This document shows, in pieces, positions 32,229 to 43,532 of a stretch of DNA of 64,000 nucleotides. Positions within the stretch are counted from its first letter, which is position 1. Every line of letters starts with the position of its first letter. This stretch comes from Sophora flavescens (lineage: Eukaryota; Streptophyta; Magnoliopsida; Fabales; Fabaceae): assembly GCA_030762895.1 (NCBI GenBank), contig CM061070.1, forward strand, positions 105,487,054 to 105,551,053, written 5' to 3'. A model generated the notes under the pieces. It was not told where the DNA came from. It saw nothing but the letters and a program-made list of their open reading frames with translations, and ran no database searches. The position numbers were made by a program, and so were the translations under genes.

Positions 32229-33531
32229 TGTGAATCCACAAGTGAACGGCTTCTTCGTCAAGTAATAAAAAGATCGAACCCACATAGACCGTAATCTTAA
32301 ATTACAATTAATTATTAAATTAATTAAACTAGACAAGAAAAAGATTTGGAAAATATTTGGTTTTTGAAATAAGATTAACTAACAAATCAAGTATTTAAAA
32401 CGCAATCAAATAAAATCGCATTCAAATCAAATCTGGAGATTTTCAAATTAAAAGAGATTTCCAGGAATTGGGTTACCAACAAGACTGCTCATGCTACTAA
32501 ATTGACTACCCCTCTTGTTAATTATCAAAATTTCTTTGAAGGTGAATTTATCCTAAATAAGTTAATGTTCCCTCTCGAGATACAAGAACTGTGCCCAATT
32601 AAACCAACCCCTACTCTCGTGGTAATTGTATTTAAATTGAACCCATTAAGATTCGTGACAATTGAATGAACCCTCGAAGGACCGCTTCTAACTCTCGTGA
32701 TTTAAGTCCTAAGTTTGATTCCCATATATCTGATACCTAAGTTCACCTCTAAGTTCGTCCATAGAGTATCTAAGAAAAACAAATAAATGGCCACCGAATT
32801 TACAAGTAATTCAAGCAATAGGAATCAAATCGAAAGCAAAATTGAAATTAACAAGAAACAAAATGTCAACTCATCACATAAAACGAGTCTTGGGCATAGC
32901 CCATATTCCTAGAAATAAAAAGACTACTCGCACATCGCCATGTTCATAACAACCTTGAATAACAAAAACATGAAAATCCTAAGGGAAGAAGAGAAATCCT
33001 AATTTTTGCCTATTGGTAGCAGTCAAGAGATACCTATTTTCGAGCCTTAGAGTCCTATTTATAATGTAGGGTAACTTGAATTCAAAGCTATTACAAAATC
33101 ATATCAAAGTAGCAAATTAAAATTCCAGATATTGCGCGTCACGGCCGTGATGCCTGTCACGGCCACACCAAGATAGATTCTGTCTTAGAAAACTTGCATT
33201 GGTTGGCCCGTCACGGCTGGCCATGAAAGGTTCTGACCTTTGCGTTCTTTTTTTTTCAGCCTTGCTCGATCAGGGTCGTGATGGCTGTCACGGCTAGGCC
33301 GTGATGAGCTCTGTTTGGTTCTTTTTTATTTCTTTTCAAGCTCCGTCTTCATGAAAGCTCCAACATAACTAATCCTGAGCATTTTAATCTTCAATTCCTG
33401 CACACAAACACCACGAAACCACCTTACCCGTTCCAAGGTAAAAAGTAACAAAAATCAAATTAAATATGCCTAAACTATATGAAAATGCATGTAAAATATC
33501 AAGGAAATATGAGGTGAAATCACACTCATCA
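32229..33531 (-). repeat. Athila 5' LTR
   Basis: A 1303-bp LTR with both termini: TGATGAGTG on the minus strand at the right end and TGTGAATCCAC on the plus strand at 32229. A minus-strand TATA box lies at 33054-33063. A GGCCGTGA minisatellite lies at about 33135-33305. It aligns with 3947-5270. Confidence 0.93.
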
Positions 33532-33714
33532 GTACCCAAGGCACCCCTAATTTTAGCTCTGCCCTGGTACTCAAACCTGTATGTTTCCTCAACCTGTTTG
33601 CTTCAAGCTCAGCTGACAGCACTCAAAAGACAACTGGATGAAGAAAGGCATGCGAGACTACTGCTGCAACAAAGAGTTGACTCTCTGTTTTTATTGATTA
33701 GTCAGCCTAGGTAG
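33532..33714 (+). pseudogene. Sirevirus A env-like ORF, C-terminal part
   Basis: It resumes after the Athila insertion in the frame VPKAPLILALPWYSN, then a predicted coiled coil (LLQAQLTALKRQLDEERHARLLLQQRV) and the end LLISQPR with TAG at 33712. The matching region of Sirevirus B (about 45414-45653) confirms it. About 310 nt of the ORF between 3945 and 33532 are absent here. Confidence 0.8.
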
Positions 33715-34154
33715 TCTATGTTGTAAAAATCTGCCCTGTACCTGAAAAAGCTTATGATGAATAAAAATCAATGTTCTTTTATCATGTATCTTCTCTGTTC
33801 TTTTTTCTTTATCTGTGTATTCCTTTTTTGTTGTTGACAAAAGGGGGAGAAAGTAATGAAGATGATTATGTATGTTATGTAGATAATTATGTTTTGATTT
33901 GATGGAAGTGGAAGTATGTAATATAATACAAGTAAGTTATGACTAAGTTAAAATAAAACTTGTCTTTAAAATTAAATCCTTGATCATATATCTTACTCTA
34001 TCTCTGTTAAGTGAACTTAAGTGCACCTGTCTGCACATCCTATCTGGTTAAGAAAATTTCGACATGTCTGATCTGTGTTACTTCTTCTGTTGATATTTTC
34101 TAAGGTTCATTAAATCATCTTAATGTTTGTCATCATAAAAAAGGTGGAGATATT
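33715..34154 (+). other. Sirevirus A 3' UTR with two polypurine tracts
   Basis: No gene. An internal tract AAAAGGGGGAGAAAG lies at about 33838, and a terminal tract AAAAAAGGTGGAGA lies directly before the LTR at 34155. Confidence 0.75.
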
Positions 34155-34851
34155 TGTAAAGTCTCTAGAATGTCTATTGTGCATTTCCCAGAGTTTTGAT
34201 GAAACTAAACATTGGATAATGATTTAATTAACTTACTTATTGGTTGGTAACCTGTCTACTTAGTGTGCAAATCAATATAGTAAGACTCACCAGTCTGCCC
34301 ACATAAATGACAACTTGTCTGGATAAGCAACGAGTCAACCTGTCTGCTGACTAAGATTATTGAATTTCTTCAAGAGAAGTCTCAACCTTTCTTCTGATAA
34401 GTCCCTACACTTATCTAAGGTTTCTCGATGAAGAACCAAAGACCAAACAAGCTTTTGGAAGCTGTCCCCTCATATGTAAGACTCTGAAGGTCTCTCTCAC
34501 TTAGTCTCACACTTATCAAGAAAAGTCAGAAGTCATTCTTACAAGCAACCTATGAATTCAGAAGTAAAGTCCAGTTAAAGAATGTTTCCAACATGCGTTA
34601 ATCCCTAGTACTCCTGGTTATTACACGAAAAGAGAAATGTACTCAACAAAGTACAAAAAGCACTCTGCACAACTCTAATATAGCTACTACATGATGCATA
34701 AAGTCACGACTCTTCATGTTAGAGTACAACCAACGTTCTTATTGCATTAATGGCTGTCCGGAACGACTCTATTGCATTTAATGAAGTTCTGCTTGAAGCC
34801 CACAACTGATGGAATGTCTCTAACGGATCTTAAATGCTTGAAGGGTATAAA
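34155..34851 (+). repeat. Sirevirus A 3' LTR, first part (U3)
   Basis: It starts TGTAAAGTCTC and aligns with the Sirevirus B LTR from 45891 up to 46479. It is cut at 34851 inside the sequence GGTATAAAT, the probable TATA box, by a nested LTR element. The remainder of the LTR lies at 41929-42601. Confidence 0.88.
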
Positions 34852-36958
34852 TGAAAATGTTATATGTGTTGTGAATAATTGTTATGTGGTTTTGAGTGAT
34901 GACAAATCAAAGAAATAAGTTAAGTTCCTAAATATATTGCATAAATAATTTATAAATGTGTGAACATTGCTAACTGTGTGCTCAAGTGTGCAGACAAGTG
35001 AAAAGTGCTTCACTCGTCTAATATCACCTGTCTAGTGATGTGTGCAGACAAGTGAAGAGTGCTTCACTCGTCTAATGTCACATGTCTAGCAATAACAGGA
35101 AAGGTGTTCTATCTCCCTATACATGTTTATGAACCTGTCTACTGAAGTGTCTTAAGACCAGAAGCGTCTTAAGACGGGTGAAGGATATTAAGACAAGTGA
35201 AGCGTCTTATCCCGAAGAGTCTCAATTCAAGAATCTGTCTCGAAGTGTCTATGCTCAAGTGTCTATCTAGAAGCATCATATGAAGTGTCTGAAGAGTATT
35301 CAAGCATAGATCAGACTACTGATCGGTGTCAGATTTCATTCGTAATTTGATGACGTGATGCTATTCTGACAGACAGACCTTTGAAGCATCTTCTAGCCAT
35401 AACTTGAGTTGTACATGTCCAAAATGGATGAAACTGGTGCCATTCAAAATGTAACATCTAGGGCTACAACTTTCATGAAGACCTCAAAGCCTGGATCTAT
35501 CGTTTAGAAGGTCGACATTGCATAATACGAAGATGACGAAGTTTAGGAGCTAAAAGAGCAAACATCTAATGAATACTAGCCAAACATCTCACAAACTCAT
35601 CTAAGAAGTGTCTAATGAAGCTGATCAAGTGTCTTCTCAGTAGAAGACAAAGCTGAATTAATTAAATATATATTTGAGAAAGTAGGAGGTGTCAACAATT
35701 GAATAAATGAAAGACAGCTGCTACGTATTGGAATTTCTCTTCTACATAAGTTGTACTGGTGTATAAAATATATTATCACAAAAGTACAAAAGTCAAAAAG
35801 GTACTGTGCAGATGGTCAAAACAACTTTACCAGAAAGGCATATACAACTGTATTTTGGAAGAAAAGAAAAAAATAAAAGGAAAAAATGTCTCATTGCTGC
35901 AAAAGGACAGAAGTAGTGAAAGCAAAACCATTTTATCAAAAGTGTGGCCAGCATAAAACAAAGTTGAGCAATGGATATAAACTCCAACGGGTATATTTGG
36001 GTGAGCCTATTTAAAGAAGACCAAAGCTGAAGAAGAATAGATAGAGTTGCAGGTGCTGCTACTGTTACTACAGATGATGGAAAAAATGAGAGCAACACTA
36101 TCTCATCTCAATAGAAATCCATCTCAATGTAAACATTCTATATTCACTCAAGTGAGTGTTGTGAGATATTTCTTTTTCAGTTCTCAAGTACTTAAAAATA
36201 TATTCACTCTTGTGAGTGTAGGAAGAACCCGTCTCCGCACTTCATTGTAAAATCACTGAGTGTTGTGAGATTTTCTCTATGTAACCTTCATCAAAATCTA
36301 GTGAGCCTGGAGTGGCTAGGTGCAAATAAAACTTGCAACAGCCTGGAGAGATTGGTTAAGAATAATACTCATTGAGCCTGGAGAGGCTAGGTGTGCAAAT
36401 AATACTTGAAACAGTCTGGAGAGGCTGGTTAAGAACAATACTCAATGAGCTTAGAGAGGCTAGGTGTGAAAAGACTACTCGTTGTAATTATCTGATGTGA
36501 TAGTGGAGAAAACTCAGCTGCTGTTATGTAGCGCATGGTTTTTATGAGTGAACCAGGAAAAATCTTGTTGTCTATTTTCTCTCCACCCTTACCTCTTTAT
36601 CTTTGTTGTTTTATGTATTTCAACGAAGCGTTCGAACTGATTTTAATCTTTATGTTCTAAATCGTTTTCAAATGTTTTATCCTCTAGATTTTGTCTAACT
36701 AGTTGACATTTATTTTGAGATGATCAGACAAGTCATTCCCCATTAGACAAGTGAAATACTTTAACTTCCTTATTTCCAATCTGGTAAAAAATAAGTTATT
36801 AATTGTGTTAGATTGTTTTAAAAATAGCTTCTCTTAACCAACTACACTCTCTTTATTTGAAAAACTCTGATTTATGTTTTGATGTTTAGTAAAAGTTTTA
36901 AATTTCTATTATCACCCAATTCATTTCCCTCTTGTGTGATGGTTGCTTTCACCCAACA
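34852..36958 (+). repeat. LARD 5' LTR
   Basis: It contains repeated AGACAAGTG / ACTCGTCTAAT motifs (34990-35090), a weak TATA-like ATATAAAC at about 35973, and three to four tandem AGCCTGGAGAGGCT-type hairpin units at about 36303-36480. It lacks about 370 bp found in the 3' LTR (about 39916-40290). Confidence 0.88.
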
Positions 36959-36960
36959 AT

Positions 36961-36972
36961 TGTTATCAAAGC
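36961..36972 (+). other. LARD primer binding site
   Basis: TGTTATCAAAGC, two mismatches from the plant initiator Met tRNA site, two bases after the LTR. Confidence 0.6.
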
Positions 36973-39443
36973 AACTGCTATGTAGACAAGCTTAATCGCT
37001 TAGAGTTAAAGATCCTTGTTATCTTAGAAACCAAAATCATTTTTTTCAAAAATGTTGGTTTTCACATTGAAAAACCTCGTGTCTTTGAATTTTTTTTTCA
37101 CAAAAATTAAAACTGGAAATGTTTTTATAGTATGTTGATTTTGTTTTGTGAAATGCTGTTTTTGATGCTCTTTTCTCTTCTAAACCAAAACTCATTTGGA
37201 CTGTTTTTTATATAAACAAAAATTTGTGTTCAATGCTCTTTTCTCTTCTAAACCAAAACTCATTTGTCTTTTAAAAATGTTGTTTTGACAAATCCAAAAA
37301 GTGCTTTAAAGCTAAAAATGTTTGGTTTGTGTTCAATGCTAACAATACTTCTCCGTGTAAAAGTATATCCTTTGAATTAGAAGATGCAGATCATTGATAG
37401 GAGTTGGATTAGAAAAATCTCATCAAGACGAAGAACACAACATAATTAGTAGCTCTTCATCTCAAGAAGCCTGTGAGGTATAGAATTTAAATTTTAAATA
37501 TTATTACAATGTGTTGTTGTATGATATATTTTATTATTTGGTCAATGTGTGTTATCCATATATTAAAAAATTATTGAATATGCTCTTCTCAATGATGTTT
37601 CCTTCAAACTAAAACCTGGACTTCTTATATAAGTATTGTTATGAAGACTAGATGACCATCTAATTTCATTATATGCAATTATTGTTGCTGTAGACATATT
37701 TCTCATGTACGCTACTATAGAATAAATCATAATATGAGAAATAAATCTATTAGGATTTCTAAAGCTTCAAATTGCTTATCTACTAACTCTCAAGGACCCA
37801 AGTCAAAACGGCTACCAAAAGCCCTTTCTAGTATACTTCATTTTTGCAAGAAAATTACTAAAAAAGATGGAATACTCACCCAATAATAAAGGAAACCTCC
37901 TATAAAAGTGAATATGTCGGTCAATCAAGGAAGACACACTCATTCAAGCCTTCTCTCGTGCAAATTGAAATTCATAAAGTTCAAGACTTCAAATGAGAAG
38001 ATATGGATGAAGAAGAATTTTTGATGAAGGATCTAACTCAAGAAGAACTTTTGGAGTTGAGTTTATTAAACTTGAAAAGCTACATCGGAAGTTACTTGAT
38101 CATATTCCCTGTTGAAAAATTCAGAACAACGTGGCAGCTGAAAAATTAAAGGAATCAAACTCGGTGATATCTACTCCTTATATCTTGTTGTTGTTTAACT
38201 TGTGATTATTTATTTTACACATGATTTTTTTTTGTGTGTGATAAAGTGCATTCATATTAAAATAAGATAATGATTTTAATTTTCATTAATCTAAGCTCGC
38301 ATTTGCTTATCCCTCACATGAATTTGAATATTCTCATAAAGTGTTTGTTATACATGTTAAAATGATTCAACATGCATACTTGGAAGAACTATATTGATAA
38401 AGATTCTTTCCACTTGAAGTTATCAAATGTGTGCCTTAAATATTTCTTATGCTTCAACTTATGATGAAATGAAATCCAATCTGAAATTAAATGCTTTTAT
38501 GAGTTGAAATCACAATAGTCCAATGCATAATAGTTTCTTTTTGTCATCATTATAATTGCTGGAAGATTATATGATTGAAAATGCTTGCATTATTATGCTT
38601 GAAAATTATATATTGTTAATCTGAGTATTAGAGAAGTTTTTTCAAGTTTTGTATACAGCGATTGAAAAACAAAGAAAGTATGGACAAAAGGAGATGAATG
38701 GAGAAAAATGTTGAGTACCCTCCTAGACCACTTCAAAGCACCATTCTTAGAAGATGCTGTGAAGACTATCACAGATGGAAAGTTGGTTGAAAGATGGATA
38801 TTGAAGAAGATACATGGCACTAATTTTCAAATAAATGCAATTAAGTGGAAGAACCAAGGCTAAAGCTAAAATTTTCCTAGAGTATGTGATCAAAAGGAAA
38901 CCACAACGACTTATCTCAACTAAGGAGCATCACACATCACAAATTCCAATAAGTGTCTCTATTCTCAACATTATTATATTATCTAATTATCCTGGATAGT
39001 ATGATGATTATGGTTCAAACATGTTGCTTTCATAAGTTGTGATTGCATAAATGATATCATTGTCTTTTGACATGCTTAAAACTGTTTTAGAATCTCTTTG
39101 TGAAAAGTAAAATATAGTGATGAAACTACACTATCTTGGGGGGGGGGGGGGGGGGGGGGTGTTAATATGTCTTATTATGTTAAATCTGTCTTCACTCCAA
39201 TATACATGTTCTTTTATCTAAGCATTGGTTCAGGGGGAGTGATGATACAATAGTTTGAGTGGAGTATGTTTGATTTGCTTGGTGCGGTATTATGATTTTC
39301 TTAACATGTTATCTTGCATCTTAACATGTCTCATATAAGGGAAATAAATATTGATAACCCTTTTGTTGATAACAAATAGGGGGAGAAAAGTATAAAATAT
39401 GTAGCATATTGTAGGTGACTTGTCATCATCAAAAGGGGGAGAA
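36973..39443 (+). other. LARD internal region, essentially noncoding
   Basis: No open frame that I can support. A 65-bp tandem duplication containing TCTCTTCTAAACCAAAACTC lies at about 37166 and 37231. A decayed gag remnant may lie at 37674-37830. A run of 22 G lies at 39138-39159. Two Sirevirus-like purine tracts lie at about 39378 and 39431. Confidence 0.6.
37674..37830 (+). pseudogene. Possible decayed gag zinc-knuckle remnant in the LARD
   Basis: One frame reads CNYCCCRHISHVRYY and then QGPKSKRLPKA. The first resembles a copia CCHC knuckle with one residue missing and the last Cys changed; the second resembles the GPKxxWVPK segment that follows it in Sirevirus gag. The order and spacing support homology, but the stretch is short and a chance match is possible. 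Confidence 0.35.
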
Positions 39444-41928
39444 TGAAAATGCTATATGTATTGTAAATAATTGTTTATGTGGTTTTGAATGATGAAAAAT
39501 CAAAGAAATAAGTTAAGTTCCTAAATATATTACATAAATAATTTATAAATGTGTGAACATTGCTAATTGTGTGCTCAAGTGTGCAGACAAGTGAAAAGTG
39601 CTTCACTCGTCTAATATCACATGTCTAGTGATGTGTGCAGACAGGTGAAAAGTGCATCACTCGTCTAATGTCACATGTCTACCAATAACAGGAAAGGTGT
39701 TATATCTCCCTATGCAAGTTTATGAACCTATCTACTGAAGTGTCTTAAGACCAGAAGCGTCCTAAGACGGGTGAAGGATATTAAGACAAGTGAAGCGTCT
39801 TATCCCGAAGAGTCTCAATTCAAGAATCTGTCTCGAAGTGTCTCTGCTCAAGTGTCTATATAGAAGCATCTTATGAAGTTTCTGAAGAGTATTCAAGCAT
39901 AGATCAGACTACTGCTTATAAAGAACAGATGTGTCGGAGCAAAGATGGAAGATTGGAGTCAAGCGTCTGCTACCAACATTCAAGCGTCCATGTCATCAAT
40001 ATTGAGCTACACTCATCCAAATCAGGAGATCTTAGTCTTATTGGAAATATAAGAGAAATATATACAACTTTCATGAAGAAATCGAGACCTGAATCAATCT
40101 CCATCTAAATGAAATATCCTCTACAAGTTTGAGATGCGATACTGTTCGTGACAACCAGAACATACAAGCGTATGCTGACAATATATGGAGCTGTAGGTAT
40201 CCAAATGAATCGATCTTTATGTCATTGGAAAACTAAAAAACATATCTACAACTTTGATGAAGATGTTGAGACCAAATTCGATATATATTAGTGTCAGATT
40301 TCATTCGTAATTTGATGACGTGATGTTGTTCTGACTGACAGACCTTTGAAGCGTCTGCTGGCCATAACTTGAGTTGTACATGTCCAAAATGGATTAAACT
40401 GGTTCCATTAAAAAGCTAACATCTAGGGCTACAACTTTCATGAAGACCTAGAAGCCTGAATCTACCGTTAAGAAGGTCGACATTGCATAATACGAAGATG
40501 ACGAAGTTTAGGAGCTAAAAGAGCAAGCATCTAATGAATACTAGCCAAACATCTCATTAGCTCATCTAAGAAGTGTCTAATGAAGCTGATCAAGTGTCTT
40601 CTCAGTAAAAGACAAAGCTGAATTAGTTAATATATATTTGAGAAAGTATGAGGTGTCAACAATTGAATAAATGAAAGGCAGCTGCTACGTATTGGAATTT
40701 CTCTTCTACGAAAGTTGTACTGATGTATAATATTATATTATCACAAAAGTACAAAAGTCAAAAAGGTACTGTGCAGTTGGTCATAACAACTTTATCAGAA
40801 AGGCATATACAACTGTGTTTTGGAAGAAAAGGAAAAAAAAATGTATCACTGCTGCAAAAGGACAAAAGTTGTGGAAGCAAAACAATTTTATCTAAAGTGT
40901 GGTCAGCATAAAACAAAGTTAGGCAATGGCTATAAACTCCAACGGGTATTTTTGGGTGAGCCAATTTAAGGAAGACCAAAGCTGAAGAAGAGTAAAGAGA
41001 GCTGCAAGTGCTGCTACTGTTACTACAAATGATGAAAAAAAAATGAGAGCATCACTATCTCATCTCAATAGAAATCCATCTCAATGTAAACATTATATAT
41101 TCACTCAAGTGAGTGTTGTGAGAGATTTCTTTTTCAGTTCTGAAGTACTTAAAAATATATTCACTCTTGTGAGTGTAAGAAGAACCCATCTCTGTACTTC
41201 ATTGTAAAATCATTCTCTGGGTGTTGTGAGATTTTCTCTATGTAAGCTTCATCAAAATCTAGTGAGCCTGGAGAGGCTAGGTGCAAATAATACTTGCAAC
41301 AACCTGGAGAGGTTGGTTAAGAATAATACTCATTGAGCCTGGAGAGGCTAGGTGTGCAAATAATACTTGCAACAATCTGGAGAGACTGGTTAAGAACAAT
41401 ACTCAATGAGCTTGGAGAGGCTAGGTGTGCAAAGACAATTTGTTGTAATTATCTGATGTGATAGTGGAGAAAACTCAGCTGCTGCTAGGGACTGGATGTA
41501 GCTCACGGTTTTTATGAGTGAACTAGGATAAATCTTGTTGTCTATTTTCTCTCTATCCTTATCTCTTTATCTTTGTTGTTTTATGTATTTCAACAAAGCA
41601 TTCAAACTGATTTTAAGCTTTATGTTCTAAATCGTTTTCAAATGTTTTATCCTCTTGATTTTGTCTAACTAGTTGACGTTTAATCTGAGATGATCAGACA
41701 AGTCATTCCCCATTAGACAAGTGAAATACTTTAACTTCCTTATTTCCAATCTGGTAAAAAATAAGTTATTAATTGTGTTGGATTGTTTTAAAAATAGCTT
41801 CTCTTAATCAACTACACTCTATTTGAAAAACTCTGATTTATGTTTTGATGTTTAGTAAAAGTTTTAAATTTCTATTATCACCCAATTCACCCCCCCCCCC
41901 CCTGTGTGATGGTTGCTTTGACCCAACA
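39444..41928 (+). repeat. LARD 3' LTR
   Basis: Same ends as 34852-36958 plus about 370 bp extra near 39916-40290. A run of 13 C lies at 41890-41902, where the partner LTR has ATTTCCCTCTT. Hairpin units are repeated at about 41263-41440. Confidence 0.88.
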
Positions 41929-42601
41929 ATAAGTACAGAAGTCCTTGAAGATGAAGATACACATAGAACTCACAGCATTAAAAGAGTCATTACTCTGTGC
42001 ATTTATTTCTTCATTCTTTCAATCTGTATTCTTCAATCATTTGAAGTTATTACGCAGTCTTTCCTATGCTTACATTTTAAACCACCGAGTGTTAGTGAAA
42101 GAACTGTATGTCTGATTGTACTTATTACAAACAAACTTCTCAACCAAACTTGAGTGAGCCTGAAGAGGCTAGGCGTACAAAGAATACTTGTCTTTGAGCA
42201 TGAAAAGGCTAGGTGTGCAAACAATACTTGGAGTCTGTAACCTGATCAGCTATAGTGGATAAAACTTGGTACTGCCAAGGACTGGACGTTGCTCTTTGTG
42301 TTGAAGAGTGAACCAGGATAAATAGTTGTGTTAATCTCTCTTCCCTTAAACTCTTTAGTTGTTTTGATTATTATATCTGCTTTCTAACTAAGGGGTTAAA
42401 GTGTGATCCTTAAATCAGTTATCAAGTTGTGTGCTTGCTTGCTTCTCTGTTGAAATCTCATCAGACAGGTCACCTATCTGTACTGAGTTTTTCTAACTCG
42501 TCCGAACTTAGCTTCTGTATGTGAAAAGTTTTCAACTTTGTTTTAAATTCTGTTAAACACAATTCTACCCCCTCTTCTCGTGTTTATAGTTGTTTATTTC
42601 A
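41929..42601 (+). repeat. Sirevirus A 3' LTR, second part (R-U5)
   Basis: It continues the LTR after the LARD insertion and ends TTTATTTCA at 42601. It carries the hairpin AGCCTGAAGAGGCT (42157-42170) and the conserved tail GGGACTGGACGTTGCTC / GTGAACCAGGATAAA shared with the Sirevirus C and LARD LTRs. The next base begins the Sirevirus B RNase H. Confidence 0.85.
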
Positions 42602-43115
42602 TATTAATCTTGGTTTGCTGTATCTAAGATCAAAAGAATACAGGTTAGTAGGATTCTGTGATGCTGATTTTGCTGGAGACAGAATAGAAAGAAAAAACAC
42701 TAGTGGAGGATGTCACTTCATTGGAGCAGGCTTAGTCTCTTGGTCAAGCAAGAGGCAGACAACTATTGCCTTGCCTACTGCTGAGGCAGAATACATTTCA
42801 ACTACTAGATGCTGCTCTCAACTCTTACGGGTAAAACATCAACTTGAGGATTACTCTATTTATGAGCATAACATATCTTTGTGGTGTGATAATTCTAGTG
42901 TCATATGTTTAACTAAAAATCCAATTCAGCATTCTAAGGCTAAGCATATTGAAATCAAACATCACTTTATAAGGGATTATGTTCAGAAAGGTATCTATGA
43001 TATTAAGTTTGTTAAAACTGAAAATCAATGGGCTGATATTTTCACTAAACCATTAGCAGAAGAAAGGTTTTTATTTATTAGAGATAATCTAAACATGCAT
43101 TTCATTGTTGAATGA
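42602..43115 (+). pseudogene. Sirevirus B RNase H C-terminal portion
   Basis: An open frame from LGLLYLRSKE-equivalent sequence through FCDADFAGDR, TAEAEYIS, LWCDNSSVICLTKNP and ADIFTKPLAEERF to a stop. It aligns with Sirevirus A at about 1215-1728 but without A's stops. It lacks everything upstream because A is inserted immediately before it, so it cannot make RT. Confidence 0.9.
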
Positions 43116-43404
43116 CATGTCTGATAATTAACCTGTCTATGCTACCTGTCTTATGTTTTTATATCACCTGTCTATGTTACCTGTCCGACCATGCTGAGTC
43201 ACATTGCTAGAACTCAACAATTTTTGCTAAAATGGTTATTAATTATTTAATACCATTTATTAATCTGAATCTAATCATGTGCACGGAAGTTTTTATCTTA
43301 AAACCATGTTTTCATAATGTCTAAAGTGGGCGTTGTAGTTCTCCACGTAAATCGTGCCGTTTTAAAATTAAAAATGTTTTATTTCTCTCTCCTGCCTTAA
43401 TGAC

Positions 43405-43412
43405 TATAAAAG
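43405..43412 (+). promoter_or_regulatory. TATA box upstream of the Sirevirus B env-like ORF
   Basis: TATAAAAG lies 120 nt before the env-like ATG, at the same place as in Sirevirus A. The surrounding CTCTCTCCTGCC sequence and the following leader are also conserved. An internal promoter is inferred. Confidence 0.5.
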
Positions 43413-43532
43413 GTAAAGAGTCAGAAAGGTTCAACCTTTACATTTTCAATATCTAAAAATCTCTTCGTCTTCATCTTCTTCTTTGTCAAACCCTTCTCTC
43501 TTCCAAAACCCTAGAAACTCTTTTTCTCTGAA

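Larger units (their letters stand above)
3947..33531 (-). mobile_element. Athila-type Ty3/gypsy retrotransposon, nested host of two later insertions
   Basis: Read on the minus strand the order is 5' LTR (32229-33531), tRNA-Asp-type primer site, gag, protease, RT, RNase H, integrase, an ATHILA-type extra ORF, a long 3' UTR with purine tract, and 3' LTR (3947-5270). The extra ORF after pol, the FMDDFSVYG catalytic motif and the tRNA-Asp primer site place it in the Athila (Cyclops-like) lineage. CACTA-1 interrupts gag and Sirevirus C interrupts the extra ORF. Without them the element is about 11.6 kb, within the normal Athila range. Every ORF carries at least one break. Confidence 0.9.
34852..41928 (+). 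mobile_element. Large non-autonomous Sirevirus-derived LTR element
   Basis: Two related LTRs (34852-36958 and 39444-41928) begin TGAAAATG and end CCCAACA. The flanking duplication is ATAAA (34847-34851) and ATAAG (41929-41933). A Met-tRNA-like primer site lies at 36961 and a purine tract at 39431-39443. The 2.5-kb interior has no open gene, only a possible decayed gag knuckle at 37674-37830. This matches a LARD-type element that depends on proteins from others. The paired GGGGGAGA tracts (39370 and 39431) suggest Sirevirus ancestry. Confidence 0.85.
1..42601 (+). mobile_element. Sirevirus A, Ty1/copia element with nested insertions; 5' part outside the window
   Basis: The order is reverse transcriptase, RNase H, spacer, env-like ORF, polypurine tract and LTR, which is the layout of Sireviruses (SIRE1-like copia elements). 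Its own sequence is split: 1-3945, 33532-34851 and 41929-42601 belong to it, and the rest is nested elements. The 3' LTR ends in CA at 42601 and is followed at once by the middle of another Sirevirus RNase H domain (Sirevirus B), so A most likely inserted into B. The start lies left of the window, so its target duplication cannot be checked. Many in-frame stops make it inactive. Confidence 0.85.

Noticed and set aside
38655..38880. Possible coding stretch in the LARD (LLDHFKAPFLEDAVKTITDGK)
   Set aside because: Open for about 70 codons, but I know no family that it matches and nothing flanks it; left as noncoding.
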